Of a stretch of DNA of 64,000 nt, positions 25,091-37,559 are shown piece after piece (the first letter of the stretch is position 1; each line of letters begins with the position of its first letter). Under the pieces are notes generated by a model. It was not told where the DNA came from. It worked only from the letters and a program-made list of their open reading frames with translations, and did not search any database. The stretch comes from Euonymus europaeus (Eukaryota; Streptophyta; Magnoliopsida; Celastrales; Celastraceae): contig OY756968.1 of NCBI GenBank assembly GCA_963580455.1, positions 23,033,996-23,097,995 on the forward strand. The letters run 5' to 3'. The position numbers were made by a program, and so were the translations under genes.

Positions 25091-27860
25091 TTACATTAAC
25101 TGGGTAGGTTGAGCCGGCCGATGGCCTGAGGCGCGCCTTGAAATTGGTATTCAAAACTTCCAAAAACGTGGGTTTGTCCGATATTTTAGCTTTCTGCCCA
25201 GCAGACCGATCTCAAAGCCCACTAAACAGCAGCAAGCTGGGATTAATATGTTTCCCTAAACAAATCTTAATCACCACTAAGAACATCTCCAATGCTAGCC
25301 TCCCTAAATTTTTCAACGAAATTCCACTTCTACTAAGAAAAACATGACTCCCAACGAAATTCCACTTCTACTAAAAAAAACACGACTCCCAATACAATTA
25401 TATTAACAAACCATATATTTCAATATTTTTTTTTAATTTTCATTCACAAATACTCTAAATATCAAGCATCAACATCATTTCTCTTATAATTTTCTAAATA
25501 TTTCATTTTTTTTACCATTTTACACATTTTTCAATACAATTTTTTCAAATCTTACCCTGGACACTCCAAAATTTTCAACATCATTATCAAGTGTCTCATT
25601 GCACTTGCTCTAAGGCACTGACAGTCATCCTAAGGTCATTTTGGACCCCTGGCCTTTTCATTTTTGGTTAAATGCCACTCAAGTCGTGTTAATTTGGGCC
25701 TGATAGATTTAAGACCTGATTGTCAGCCTGGACCGAAGACTCTTTAACCAGGATGGCCTTCACCAATCACCACAAACTATATTTTGGTGCAAATCAAAGA
25801 TATTCCATGAAACATATCAATTTATTAGAAGCAATTTAACCACTGAAAAAAAAGAAGAATGCATCATATATTTCCTACTAAGCCTCCAGGTAAGGGTACA
25901 TCAAGCAAGACTTCAAGCAGAGGAAGATCAGACGTAAAGAGGTCTCAGTCTCACAACTTCACAACCTGAAAAAGAAACAAGGTAGTAAAAAAAAGAAAGC
26001 CATATTAAAATTATTAGGAAACCAAATAGCACTCACAAGTCACATCATAACAATTGCCGCTTAGACAAGACTCAGCAAGATAAGAAGCAACTCGACAAAA
26101 ACCACTAGCAAAACAGAGTCTGTGTTGCCCTCAAATTTTGAAAACTTCGTTGTATCTTCTTCTAAGAGTACTAATATCATAAAATTATAAGCAGTTAGTG
26201 CAACTAACATAGTTGGGAAAAATAATAGAGTTAGCTTGCACCAAAAACCCTTAACTCTCACCTTTGTTCCAGGTAAAAGAAAACAAATCCAGCTTGTATT
26301 CTCTGTTCAAGAAAACACAATACCAACCACTCCTTAATGTTAGATTGTTATCAATATGTTTCAGTATCAGATATCGATTTGATATGAATATGCAAATATT
26401 TTACATTATAATGTATTACTAAAAATTAAATGAATCTTACGATTTGATACGATTCACAATTCAAAAATTTGCACTATCTTGTTTTGATATTCCCACTGGT
26501 TGTTCGATCAGGGAAAAAAAGAAGCTAGTAACATAGTCATTACTATTTGACAATAACAAGAGATAACATGAAGCATGCACTATGAAACATGTATGGATAT
26601 TTTACTTAAGGTTGCCAAATCAAATCGAATTGTATTCAAAATAATGAATCGTATTGAATCATAAGATTCACTTATTTTTTAAAAATATATTGTAAAAATA
26701 TGCATATTCATATAATATATATATATATATATATATGCTACTAAAATATATTTATAACAATCTTTTGTGAACAATTATAAAAAATAAAATAAGAAGACTT
26801 ACCTCAAAAGCAGTGGCTGATTTCTTTTGTTAACACCGGATAGCAACATAGGGTTTCTCATGAAGAGAAGAAAGACTGTTCAAGGGTTTGTCCTAAACAG
26901 AGAAGAAGGTTTTTGTCACGTGAATGGAGAACTGAGAAGGGTTTTTTTTAACAGAACATCAAAAACAACATTGTTTTGAATGTCTTGTTTTAAAAAAATA
27001 ATCAAAACAATGTTCTTTGATGCTTTGTTATCAAAAGAAAAAAGAAGAAGAAAGAAACCTTCGTCTTGGAATCGCACCATCGTTGGAGTCGGTACAATTC
27101 CACCCAATTCTGTTTGCGTATCAATGGATTCATCATGATTCACGATTCAGTTCTACCTAATTCATATTGTTTTACCTAAAAGTCTAATCAAATCGAATCA
27201 CGAATAGTACAATTCTAACAAATAACAATCATGATTTTACTGACCACAAAGTTGAATGAACAATAATACAAACAAAATTATCGATGCAGCGTGAAAATGA
27301 TTATGTACAAATGGGATAAATGTGCAATCACTATGTGCATATCAAACTGTGAACTGGACAGATACACGACAAAAGACATAGCATGTTGCACAGTGCACGT
27401 ATTACTCTAATAACCAATCAATTTAATGGATATGTCCTTAACGTCACACACACAAAAGAGAGAACAGGTATACCATGAGATGCCAAGGCTTGTGCCTCTT
27501 CCATGAAGAGCGCAAATGAAACCTTAAAAATGAAACAAAAGGATATCAGAAGACATCTATAACAATTAAGAAGATATTATATGGTGTCTGAAAGACATAC
27601 ATTCATTGCTTCCAGAATTTAACTTATTTACCCATACATCTCCTGATATTCTATCTTGGCTTCAACTATCACTAGGTGGGATGATTTTCTCTGAATGCTC
27701 AGTATTAAACACAGAAAGAACAGTTATTTAATTGACAAAGAACAGTAATTAGGAAAACTATTTTACCAGAATAAGCACAATCTCAATAGAACCTTGACTA
27801 GTCAATTAACTACAATCCACAGAAGTATAACTCATCCAGCATTATCATTGTCAGTTTTTT
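25091..27860. other. Intergenic, no gene recognised; AT-rich
   Basis: Contains a 36-bp near-tandem repeat at about 25315-25390 (CAACGAAATTCCACTTCTAC twice), a (TA)n tract at 26714-26736, and AT-rich DNA with short frames only. At 26950-27025 a local inverted repeat around AACATTGTTTTGA / TCAAAACAATGTT can form a hairpin. No protein family was recognised on either strand. Confidence 0.45.
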
Positions 27861-27862
27861 TA

Positions 27863-28330
27863 GGATATCAAAACACTAGTCATTAAAACTTTTAACTATG
27901 TTGCACGGGGATTTAAAGACACCTACATGATGAAAAAGGATTACAACAGTGTGGTGGAAGTAGAACAAACTAAAACTAGGCATAATTTGTTTCCTTGCAG
28001 AAGATTGTATCTCTTGGTCAAGTTATGAAGTTGCGCATAGGGTGATAATGCTCAGTGACTTGGTCAAGCTTGTAGTAGGATATCATAGCACTCGAGTCAT
28101 TAAAACTATTGACTATGTTACATGAGGAATCTAAAAGAAGCCTACAAGATGAAAAGGGATTACAGACTTACAGTCTTCATTCCAGTGTGGTGGAAGTAGA
28201 CAAAGTTAAAACTAGGCGAATAAAACAGAAGTCTGTTTTCTTGCAAGATGTAATCACTTGGTCAAGTATTCAAGTTGCCAAGTTGCACATAGGGTGATTA
28301 TGCTCTGTAACTTGGCTGAGCTTACAGCAG
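27863..28330. repeat. Direct duplication of about 215-245 bp
   Basis: Copy 1 (27863-28079) and copy 2 (28080-28330) share in order GGATATCA, CACT..AGTCATTAAAACT, GACTATGTT, GATGAAAA.GGATTACA, GTGTGGTGGAAGTAGA, AAAACTAGGC, TTTCTTGCA, CTTGGTCAAG, CATAGGGTGAT and ATGCTC. Copy 2 has small insertions. No reading frame is preserved across both. Confidence 0.85.
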
Positions 28331-29316
28331 TTCAAACTCCACAACAAACATTGAAGTTCAAGAACATTTATGTTCTAAATGTAAAAAAGACAAAAAGGTT
28401 ATTTTGACATTATTCACTTAAGCACAGAATTTAAGATTCTAATAACCATTTTCCAATAATCAAAATTATCAAATACACAATAAGGAACCCTCTTCCATTA
28501 CATAACCATTGTCTAATGATCAACTACACAATAAGGAACCTTTTTTCAATATATAGTGATCAGACAAGAGGCTTAATATGGTCAAGATAGAGTAATAAGT
28601 AATCATTTATAAACGTACAAATGTAAAAAAATGAAAACAATCTCCCAAATTATCCAATTGCCTATGAAAACATGGATCTAAAATTCTAACTATGCTAAAC
28701 CCTGCTGAGATGATCCAACTGTAGATGATTCAGAAACTAGAAGCCATAAAAAGATTCAGTGAATATTGAATAGTTTGTCATATAAGGTTAAACATCAAAT
28801 TCTCTAGAAGAACTTGCAAAGCTTTAGCTTGATCACAATGATCTCTGTGAAAAAATCAAGTCTCAGAACTTGGAAATATGTTACATCATTGCAAAACAGT
28901 TATGCAAATCATGAACAAATACCTAAGAAAAGAAAGATATAACAATTGATTAAGAAAAATATGTAACATCATCGCAATAAATCATGAAAGCAATTATTTA
29001 ACAAAGAAAGATGATCATTAAAAAATTTAACGCATACGTATCATGGCGAGGAAAAACCATTAATCACTCAAAGAATTTTCTGTTTGGAAGGTAGAAACTA
29101 AAAGAAAATCGAAGTAACAAGAAAGAAATTGGTGCTTAACTACGTCTTATGCAAAAAGATTAAACGATCCTAAGATCGTGCAGAGAGAAACATCTGTAAC
29201 AAAACAGGCAACCTAAATTCTTTCCTAGGCTTTTACAGAGACTCGTAGTTTCGTAGCAAAAAAAAACAATAGCTCGATGCCGTCAACTCTCGGTATTCAA
29301 TACGAGATGCGAAGTG

Positions 29317-29709
29317 TTAGAGAGAGAGAAACAGACCTTCAAGCGTTTGTGGAGGCAGCGAGTGACGATTTGACGTACTTGAGATCCCAAACGGACGACC
29401 GAGCGATGAGGCTTCGATTAAGACCTCGACGTAAGAAGACAACAGATTTAGGAGAAACAGTCGATGAGGGAAGAAAACGGATCTATTGTATTCGTGTGTC
29501 GAAGGTCTCCCATACCTGCAAGGGAAGCGTTGCCAGATGGAAGGAATGATTCTCAGAGTGTACAAAGACAACAAATCTGGGAGACACTGTTGATTAAGGA
29601 AGAGAATAGATTTGTTATATTCGTGCGTCGACGGTTCCCCATACCTGCAAGGGAAGCGTTCTCCGAGTCGGCAATATAAATCGGAGGAGCGTCGTCGCTG
29701 TAAGACCAC
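29317..29709 (-). other. Possible transcribed unit with internal 124-126 bp repeat, unknown product
   Basis: An open minus-strand frame of about 130 codons contains a repeated motif, FPCRYGEPSTHEYNKS and FPCRYGRPSTHEYNRS, about 42 residues apart. The DNA is duplicated at about 29437-29540 and 29561-29665. The left end matches a donor on the minus strand (TTGAAG|GTCTG, about 29337). It sits divergently about 600 bp from the LIFEGUARD gene, so it could be the first exon of a non-coding or poorly conserved transcript. No family was recognised and coding is doubtful. Confidence 0.3.
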
Positions 29710-29854
29710 TAACGTGGTTAGGGTTTAAACAAGAGACGCGCCCTGCCTTCAAAGAGTGACTGGGGAGATGACAAAAGACGCATCATATTTCATGTTGTGC
29801 TGGCCAGTTTCAAGATCAGCAGGCCTTAAAAAATATTAGCCCTCATTGAAGGGG

Positions 29855-29945
29855 CCCATTACTTGTTTAAATGGGCCTCTCTCTGGAAATTTGTCCGTCT
29901 ACCGGGAATCCGTAACCTGCTGTTATTGGGCCAGGCTTATTGTAA
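29855..29945. promoter_or_regulatory. GGCCCA/TGGGCC (site II-like) cluster upstream of the LIFEGUARD gene
   Basis: GGGGCCCATTAC, AATGGGCCTC and ATTGGGCCAGGC lie 380-470 bp upstream of the ATG at 30323. TGGGCC/GGCCCA are site II elements recognised by TCP factors and are frequent near promoters of broadly expressed plant genes. The regulatory role is inferred. Confidence 0.4.
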
Positions 29946-30322
29946 TTTGTAACTCTGTTTCCGAAAGGTAAAAAAGAAAGAAAGATGCCTGGATTCCTCT
30001 CAAATCCTCATTTACCATAATAACACTTTCGACATACACATTTCCAAGGCACGCAAATCCGATCAAACCCGATACGTCTGGAACATTTCCCGAAACGTGT
30101 CAATCCAGTGTCTCATGCACGTGCCACTCTCAAGCGTAACCACCACCGTCGAGTACATACGATCGCGGGAGGCGTCTTGAAGTTTCTGAAATGCTTTTAT
30201 TACCCCTCCTAGCATTCCTTCTACGGCGTTCCCTCTCCAACTGAAACTCAAACGAACTGAACCGCTTCTTGTCGTCGGCTAAAACCTCTCAATTTCCGTT
30301 TCGTGATTTATCTGTTACAAAG

Positions 30323-32115
30323 ATGTGGACCCAACCGTACCGGAAAACTGATGTGGAGATCGGAGAAAGCCCTTTGTACCCGATGATGCTTGAAAGGCCC
30401 GAGCTTCGGTGGTCGTTTATCAGGAAAATATACTCAATCTTGGCTATCCAATTGCTCGCCACGATTGCCGTCGCCGCCATCGTCGTCTCCGTCAGGCCGA
30501 TTGCGCACTTCTTTTCTACTACTGGGCCCGGTTTGGCTCTTTACATCGTCCTTATCATCACTCCCTTCATTAGTAAGTTTGGGTTGTTCGTTTTCTTTTT
30601 TTTTTGTTTGTTTTGATAATTGGTTTTTATTGGGTTAACTTCGTATGTGGGTTTGGTGCAGCCTTGTGTCCATTGTACTATTATCACAAGAAACATCCGG
30701 TTAATTACTTCTTACTCGGGATTTTCACGATTTCGTTGGCATTTGCTGTTGGCTTGACTTGTGCATATACCAGTGGTAAGTTATAATTGTTCTTTATGTT
30801 TGTTGTCTATCTGTTTACTTAATGAATGTAGCGGTGATTGTGTTCCTTTTATTGTTTTCATTATTTTGATTACTGCGGAGATTTATTATTCTTCTTGGGT
30901 AATTATAATTGGCGATTTGTATGAAGATGTTGTCTCTTTCTTGGATCAGTATAGAATTTGGAACTGGGATTCCTTCTATGTTAGTATGTGAGGAAGGTTC
31001 TAGGTTCTGGACGAGCACGACTGGGAGCTAAAATTGACAACTGTTTAATCTTACTTGGAAATGAAAGCGAGGATCGTTTGTATTATCTCTGTCTGTAGGG
31101 TTTTAAGAACTTCAAGCATATTCGATTCCGACGACCATTTAACTTTAGAGCTAAGTTTGATACTCCATAAAAAAAGTAAGCTTCATAGTAAGTTGAAAGT
31201 GGTTACTTAAGGCGGGTATTTTTGGATGCAGTTTAACCATTGTCTTGACATTTCTGCTTCCTTTTCCATATCCTCTTGAATTTAGCAAGAGGGTCGTGGT
31301 ACTTTGGTTGGCTATCGATTTTTTGTGTTCTCATTTGGAACAATGTTTCCCACGCTGGGACTTTGTATATAGGAAAAATAAAGCATTGACATTCTTTCAA
31401 TCCAACATTTGCCTTCGTTTGTGTTTTTCTCCTATATAATAATTTACAATTGCTGTACATGAAAAAGCTCATTGGCATTTGTATTGTAGAAATGATATTT
31501 TTGTTCTCTTGCCATTTTACTTTTGTTATCTAGATTGTATTGAGGTAGTTAAATTATTAGGATTGCTGAAAATGGACCTCAAATTTGGTTTTTCATTACT
31601 TTCCTGTCGGATGGATTGTGAATTTTTTATTTTTGGTTTGGTCTACAGGAAAGGTCATTCTGGAATCTGTGATCTTAACAACAGTTGTTGTCGTTGGTCT
31701 CACCCTGTACACATTCTGGGCTGCAAAGAGAGGCCATGATTTTAACTTCCTTGGGCCCTTCTTGTTTGGTTCTCTTATGGTTCTTATGGTTTTTGCTTTG
31801 ATACAGGTAAGTGTGATTTCTAGTTTCAAACTCTTTGGCACTTGCAGTTGTCATTATGATCCGGTCCCCCTGTTCTAATGTTGGTTTCTTTCTCATGTAT
31901 GGCTGCAGGTGCTGTTCCCATTGGGAAGGCTATCCCTTATGATATACGGGTGTTTGGCATCAATTATATTCTGTGGATACATAATCTACGACACAGACAA
32001 CTTGATCAAGCGCTACACTTATGATGAATACATTTGGGCTGCGATATCGTTGTATCTGGATATCATCAATCTTTTCCTTTCCCTCCTTACAATCTTCAGA
32101 GCTGCTGATGCTTGA
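30323..32115 (+). CDS. BI1-like / LIFEGUARD family membrane protein, 242 aa
   Basis: Exons 30323-30572, 30662-30775, 31649-31806 and 31909-32115 total 729 nt in frame. The protein starts MWTQPYRKTDVEIGESPLYP and has about seven hydrophobic segments (for example IYSILAIQLLATIAVAAIVV, ALYIVLIITPFI, VILTTVVVVGLTLY). It contains the family landmark IIYDTDNLIKRY and ends FLSLLTIFRAADA. Length and the four-exon layout fit plant LIFEGUARD (BI1-like, UPF0005/TMBIM) proteins. These sit in endoplasmic reticulum, Golgi or plasma membranes and restrain stress-induced cell death and affect calcium leak. A near-AATAAA signal lies at 32163. The member number was not assigned. Confidence 0.93.
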
Positions 32116-32793
32116 CATTTTCTCCTCTCTTTGAGGATATGTAATGTAAAAACTTGTCACATAATAAAATTTTTGGTCGAACTGTGATTCATTTTTCTTT
32201 TGCTAGTAATGGCGTACACGTGCACTTTTCTCGACAATTACTAGGGACTATTGAATCTAGTTGCATTTTCTGGCCTGGATCATGAAATACAGGAAGAAGT
32301 TTCGATTGTGCTGCGTTGCTGTGATAAGTTTCTGCAATTGCTACATTTAAGGCAAATTTGACTACTGTTTAAGGCAATTGAAATCTTGTGACTTGCGGAA
32401 TTAGATGGTGAATGCACATAGATTATGTTACTACAAAATACTGGGCATTCTATGAAGAAATCGCTGGCTAAATTTTCAATATGAAGCATCGGAGGATGAT
32501 TGAGACGTCCATGAGCTTTCCATGATCTTCGAAAGACATTGATACAGGAATATTAAGCACTCTGCTAATTGAACATGCATGTCTAGTGTCACATTTGGAA
32601 GTTGGCCATGACAGTTTCTTACATAAACTCTCTGACTGAGGTAATCTATCGAATCTTCAGAGAAATGATGAAGGGTATAGTATGAGATCAGTTTCATATG
32701 CTGTCCGGTATGGCCAAATCTTTTACACCTATAAGTGGTAAAGTCCCAGTGGAGACCAATTCACCTTCATTGCTGCGCAATAGTTGCAGGTCT

Positions 32794-35571
32794 TCAGTTT
32801 TTAGTTCTGTTCTTGCTTCGGTTGACGCCCGAGAGAAGTCTTGACACTCCATGTGTCCAGATATCATGTTCTTTCTGGTTCCTGCACTCAAATTCTACTA
32901 TTCCACGATTTACTGTCTTCAGTCCGAAGTAACAGAACTCGTCTCCTCCCTCAAACAAATGTCTCCCTGGCCATGCTGGCATGTCTCTGTACACCTCCAA
33001 CACCACATCTGCATTTCAAGAAATACATGTTATATACGGTGAAGATAATATTATTTTCTTCTTGTGATCACTCATACTAACATATGCAATATTGATTGAA
33101 CTATTTCTCTCTTTAACCATTTCTTTAGGTGCTTGATAGAAGCTTGTGTATAGAGTAGTAATGGTGAACTTGGACAAAAACTCACTCTTTTTCTTCTTGG
33201 TGAATGTTCCCGCGACATGTTTGCTCTTCATCTTTAGCATTACCTACAAATTATATGAATATGTATTAAGAGGAATGGAACTAATGTGTGTAAAGACCAC
33301 GGGTTCAATTGAAAAATAATGTACCTGGCCTGTCCTGTGAATATAAACAGAGACAACTTTCCAGTGAAGATCCCCTGTAGAACAAAACTCATTCAATTAA
33401 CAAGGCTATAAGTTATTGTAATCTCACCAAGGAAATAACAGATTTCAAATTAAAAGGGTTGAAGCTGTTACATTTACCTTTTCTAGTGCGTTTGAGAAGC
33501 TCAGTTCCTCTTGCGAGAAATTCCTGACTACAGGCATCAAGAAAATTGTCACCCTTGACAAACTCGTCGCTGCTGGCTTTACCACCTACTCCGTTTCCTA
33601 CCACTCGCTCTGTTGGCATCACTGCTGCAACATTCAGTACATCTTTCAGTGATCTAGCCTTCAAGGTTGCCGCGGCACGTAGAGCTGCAATCCCAGAGGA
33701 AATGATTTATTGCTTGTTATGTGCAAGTACGTAGACACTCTCTCTCAGCGACTAGAACAATCTCTCTGTATAGCTAGAAATTGGTAGACAAGGGTCTTGT
33801 ACTGAAAAGAGGTAATATATATCACCAAAAAAAAAACTTCAAAAAAAACGCAGTGCCTTCCATAATCTACAATTCATCGCCCATCTTGATATTTCCCTTT
33901 ATTTACTCATTTTGAAGCAGGGATTTTATTTCAGTAATATTTTCTAAATTTTGTCAGCATTACTGGCCAATTCTTTCCAGTAACTTTACAAATGGAATGG
34001 ATACCTGTAGCGGCTGCAGCAGTGAGAGTAACAATATCATCATACGAGCGAACATTCACAGCTGAGCTAACCACTGAAGCAAGATGATCGCGTTCAGCTC
34101 CCATAGCTTCAGCAGCCTCAACACACTGAGCAGCTACTAAGGTAGCTGCCGATGCAACAGCCATGTCAGTCTTGGAAGATTGCTCATTCTTTCCAGAAGC
34201 AGAAGACGAAGCTGCTGTGGCTGCTGCAGTGGAAGCTACAGAAGCAGCAACCGCAGCAACAGAGACCATAGCGTGGAGCTGTGCATTGTGAGCTCTGGTC
34301 TCCTCTTTCTTCTTCTCTTTTCTATCCTTCAACCACCGCCCAACTGTCTTTGCTCCAGTTGGTGTGCTAGCTCCATTGCCAGAACTAGCACGAGCTCCAT
34401 TAAAGAGCGGATGTATGCTGTTGTGGGCGCGAAAAAACTGCATTCATAAAATTGGGTTATTAATTATAATAGTAAACTCCATTATCATGGTTTCTTAGTT
34501 CCATAAATCGACTTCACTAGGAGTGTTCAGTTTTACATATGAAAAGGCACAAATATATGGCATATTAGCCAAACTTATTATAGTTTCTCAGCTCTCTTTA
34601 ATTTTGTATGACAGATGAGGCAAAAGGCTGAAGAGTGAAGGCTCCTCTTGGTCACATTTACTTTCAACTTTGGGTGTATGTTTACGTAAGTTTTGAGAGA
34701 AAGAAGTTTTGAAAGGACAAGTCCCAGCAGCGAGCATAACAAGGAAGACAGACCTCAATTCCCACAAAACCATACATACCATTTCTAGCTTCCAAGCCAA
34801 AAAGTTAAAACAGTAGCGTAACACGGTGCAACGCTTAGCTAGGTCTTACAGCTATATTACCTCACTCCACCCATTTTTCCTTTCTCCTTTTAAAAAAAAA
34901 TTAATTTATTGAAAACAATCGGCTTTAGCCCGATCAGACAGCCTAGAAAGATAAAGTTGACAAGCAAAATAAAGGTTTCATAGGGAGAAGACAAAACAAA
35001 GCTGTTTAGTCATATATAATCGTTCTCTTTATCGCGTTCATACCTTAACGACGTCGTCGAACTCCTCCGACGGCGATATAGGTGGGCTCTCTGACCCCGT
35101 CAAGGAACAGCCGTTTAAAGGCCCACTACTGTGAGAAAGCCTCCCTGACGTTAACGGAGACACCTCCTGCATCCAGTCATAAACAATATTAATATGTTTA
35201 TTTATTTATTTTCCACGACATTTTTTGCTTGTTAGTTTAGTACTCACCGACTGTGACATGATACGTTCGAGGAGAAGGTGTGACGTGGCGGAGGAAGCGA
35301 AGGAGAACTGTTTCTCCGCCATCATACAAGGAGGCTCCTCTGCTTCGGTGGTAACTCCTTCAGGTATACAAGGAGTGGTACAAGAGGAGTTGGAGAACGT
35401 GTTAGAGTTGTTATTAGAAGCTAGAGCTTTTGAGATTTCAAGCGCTGAGACGCTCCATGACCTTGACAGGAACTCCATTGGCACTCTTGGACTCTCCGGA
35501 AGCTGGGCTCCAGCGCCGGAGATGGAGTCCGATCGGTGAGTCTTGATTGTGTTTGGACGTGTCTGTTCCAT
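32794..35571 (-). CDS. DUF828 / PH-like protein, FORKED-VAN3-binding family, 469 aa
   Basis: Minus-strand exons 35571-35248, 35166-35044, 34437-34005, 33684-33478, 33374-33325, 33243-33186 and 33008-32794 (stop 32796-32794) total 1410 nt in frame. Features: N-terminal [15 protein letters not shown] motif (residues about 36-50); [31 protein letters not shown] with an Ala-rich helical DUF828 segment; then a plant PH-like domain (about 360-460) with [50 protein letters not shown] and WTHGVSRLL. Family members (FORKED1, VAB/VAN3-binding, FL proteins) bind phosphoinositides and act at the trans-Golgi in PIN1/auxin canalisation and vein patterning. It converges with the LIFEGUARD gene, stops 678 bp apart. 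TGGGCC motifs at about 35668-35690 lie upstream of the start. Confidence 0.92.
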
Positions 35572-37555
35572 ATTAAGAGAGAGAAGAAGGGATTGAACTT
35601 GGAAGTTGGGAAGTAGCTGTTGGGGCTGGAGTTTATATGGAGTACTGTAGAGGTACAGGAGGGAGGTCCATTATTGGGCCGAGCCTGGGCTTTGTAGGGG
35701 CTCCTCTATTTAGATTCTTTAGCTGGAAAGTGCAGTCAACAATAAACAAAAGGGTCAAACGATCTTCAATGCCACGTGTTAAGAGAATTGGAGCACTTTT
35801 TATGCACACTGTGTGCTTTGTCGCAAAATAATTTTGGCCGAGAGTACTTAGAAGAGACAAGCTCACAATAAAAAAACCAAAGAAGATGATGAATTATTAT
35901 TTTACCTTTATTTTGACAAGTTGATTGTGCAATCTCAATCAAATAGGTACATGTTCCTGAAAAAAACAAGAACGCATGAGTTCATATTATATAAAAAGTA
36001 TTGAAGGAGATGCGAAGTTGAGGTATTGAGAAGGAAGGAGTTGGGGTCCCCTGCAATTAGGAGAAGGGTTTGTGTTACCAGACCATGGAGTCTTTGCTAA
36101 GGTCCCCGGCAGACAGGGTTTAGCTGAGCCTTTGCCTCCACAGTGTTGGACACAAAGCAGAGAGATTCTGTGAGTATGTAACCAACGCTGCGCGTGCCTG
36201 GATACGTCATCATCCTTCTTTTTTATCTCATCAACCCTTGCAGAATGCAGAGAGAGGCTGAAAACTGGACAAAAAGAGGAGCTTTTGCAGCTTTCTTCTT
36301 TGAAAGCAATTTGTTAGTCATTCAATCAAGTACTTGACCAACAAAGAACACTTTATTCCCTTTGCTTCATTCTCTTAATGAACTTTCATTTTCCTTTGCA
36401 TTTCAAATCTGGTTTAGTTTCAAATGAACCCTGCTGCCTGCCTTCATTTCTTTTTTGTTTTCTTTTTGAAGGCTATTCCCTAATATCACAATTTGGCAAG
36501 CACTTGGAGTGAAAAGAGGAGGACTAGTGCAGTAAATACACTTCATCATCATAAAAAGTGTAGTGATACTCCTCCAAACCCACATGTATCATAAAAGATG
36601 ACATAAGAATATAAAACAAGTCATAACAATAATCTCAACACCTAGTCTAGATCAAGTTTATTCCATTTTAGTGTTTCGTAGAATCGAATTACGAGGCAAT
36701 AATTATATATCAATTGTTTGAATATCATTGGAGACTTTTGTTCTCAAAGTTGTGCGTACAAGCTTGAATCCCAATGACAAGCACACCTACTCTTCTTTTT
36801 ATGGAACAAATATAAAGTAACATTCCTAATTGGATCCACCTGGGTTCCATCAGATCGGAAGTATCCATAAAGTTTCTTAATTCAAAGTCTCAAAGAGCAT
36901 CACATTCATGCATGTCGCAAAACTTGGGTGGAAAATTCATTTCTGTAATAATAGACACAGTGCAGACAGCTAAATGATGCCAACCAAAATTTGCTTAATC
37001 TCTGGCTTGGATGTGGTGGCCAGGATACAACAGAAAATTTGGGCTAGTTTCTTCTTCTCAAATATCACCTTAGCTGGTTGCCTGGTTCCCTGTAGTTTGA
37101 TGATCAGTTCAGAGTTTTATGCAATATGTTAGGTTGCCCGATTCCGAGTAGAATGGGAATGGTCAATTCCTAGTCAACTATGGTTCCAGTGTTTGGTTTT
37201 AACACAGAAACTGGAAAGGAATGATGAATTCCAGGGATATTCGGAATTGAAGATTCTGGTGCGGGGAATGCCTTATGTAGGATCGAGTCTGAGCTGCAAG
37301 GTCTCACTTTCACACGAAGAAGAAAATCCACAAATCTGGACAAAAATGGGCTCCCTGCATTGTTTCCAGTGACTGAAATTCTTAGCATCAAAAGAGCCCA
37401 TTCCGATTGCATTCCAAATATAAAATAAGGATCTTGCATATTATTCCCAAGGCAAAAGAAAAGAAAGAAATAACACAAAACTTGCTAAACAGAATATGAA
37501 CAGAAAAATGATTTTGATATCTGCTCAAGAAAAATATGAAACAATTTTATAGCAC
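35572..37555. other. Intergenic, no gene recognised
   Basis: Begins with the promoter of the DUF828 gene (TATTGGGCCGAGCCTGGGCT near 35671). The rest is AT-rich with short frames only. A 102-codon minus frame at 37170-37478 shows no recognisable family. Confidence 0.45.
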
Positions 37556-37559
37556 AAAT

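Noticed and set aside
26916..27143. 75-codon minus frame
   Set aside because: Low-complexity Leu/Phe/Lys composition from AT-rich DNA and an inverted repeat; no family signal.
34180..34449. Plus-strand frame opposite DUF828 exon 3
   Set aside because: A shadow of the Ala/Ser-rich coding sequence on the minus strand.
37170..37478. 102-codon minus frame downstream of the oxygenase pseudogene
   Set aside because: No family motif, no supporting splice structure, and it does not continue the oxygenase similarity.
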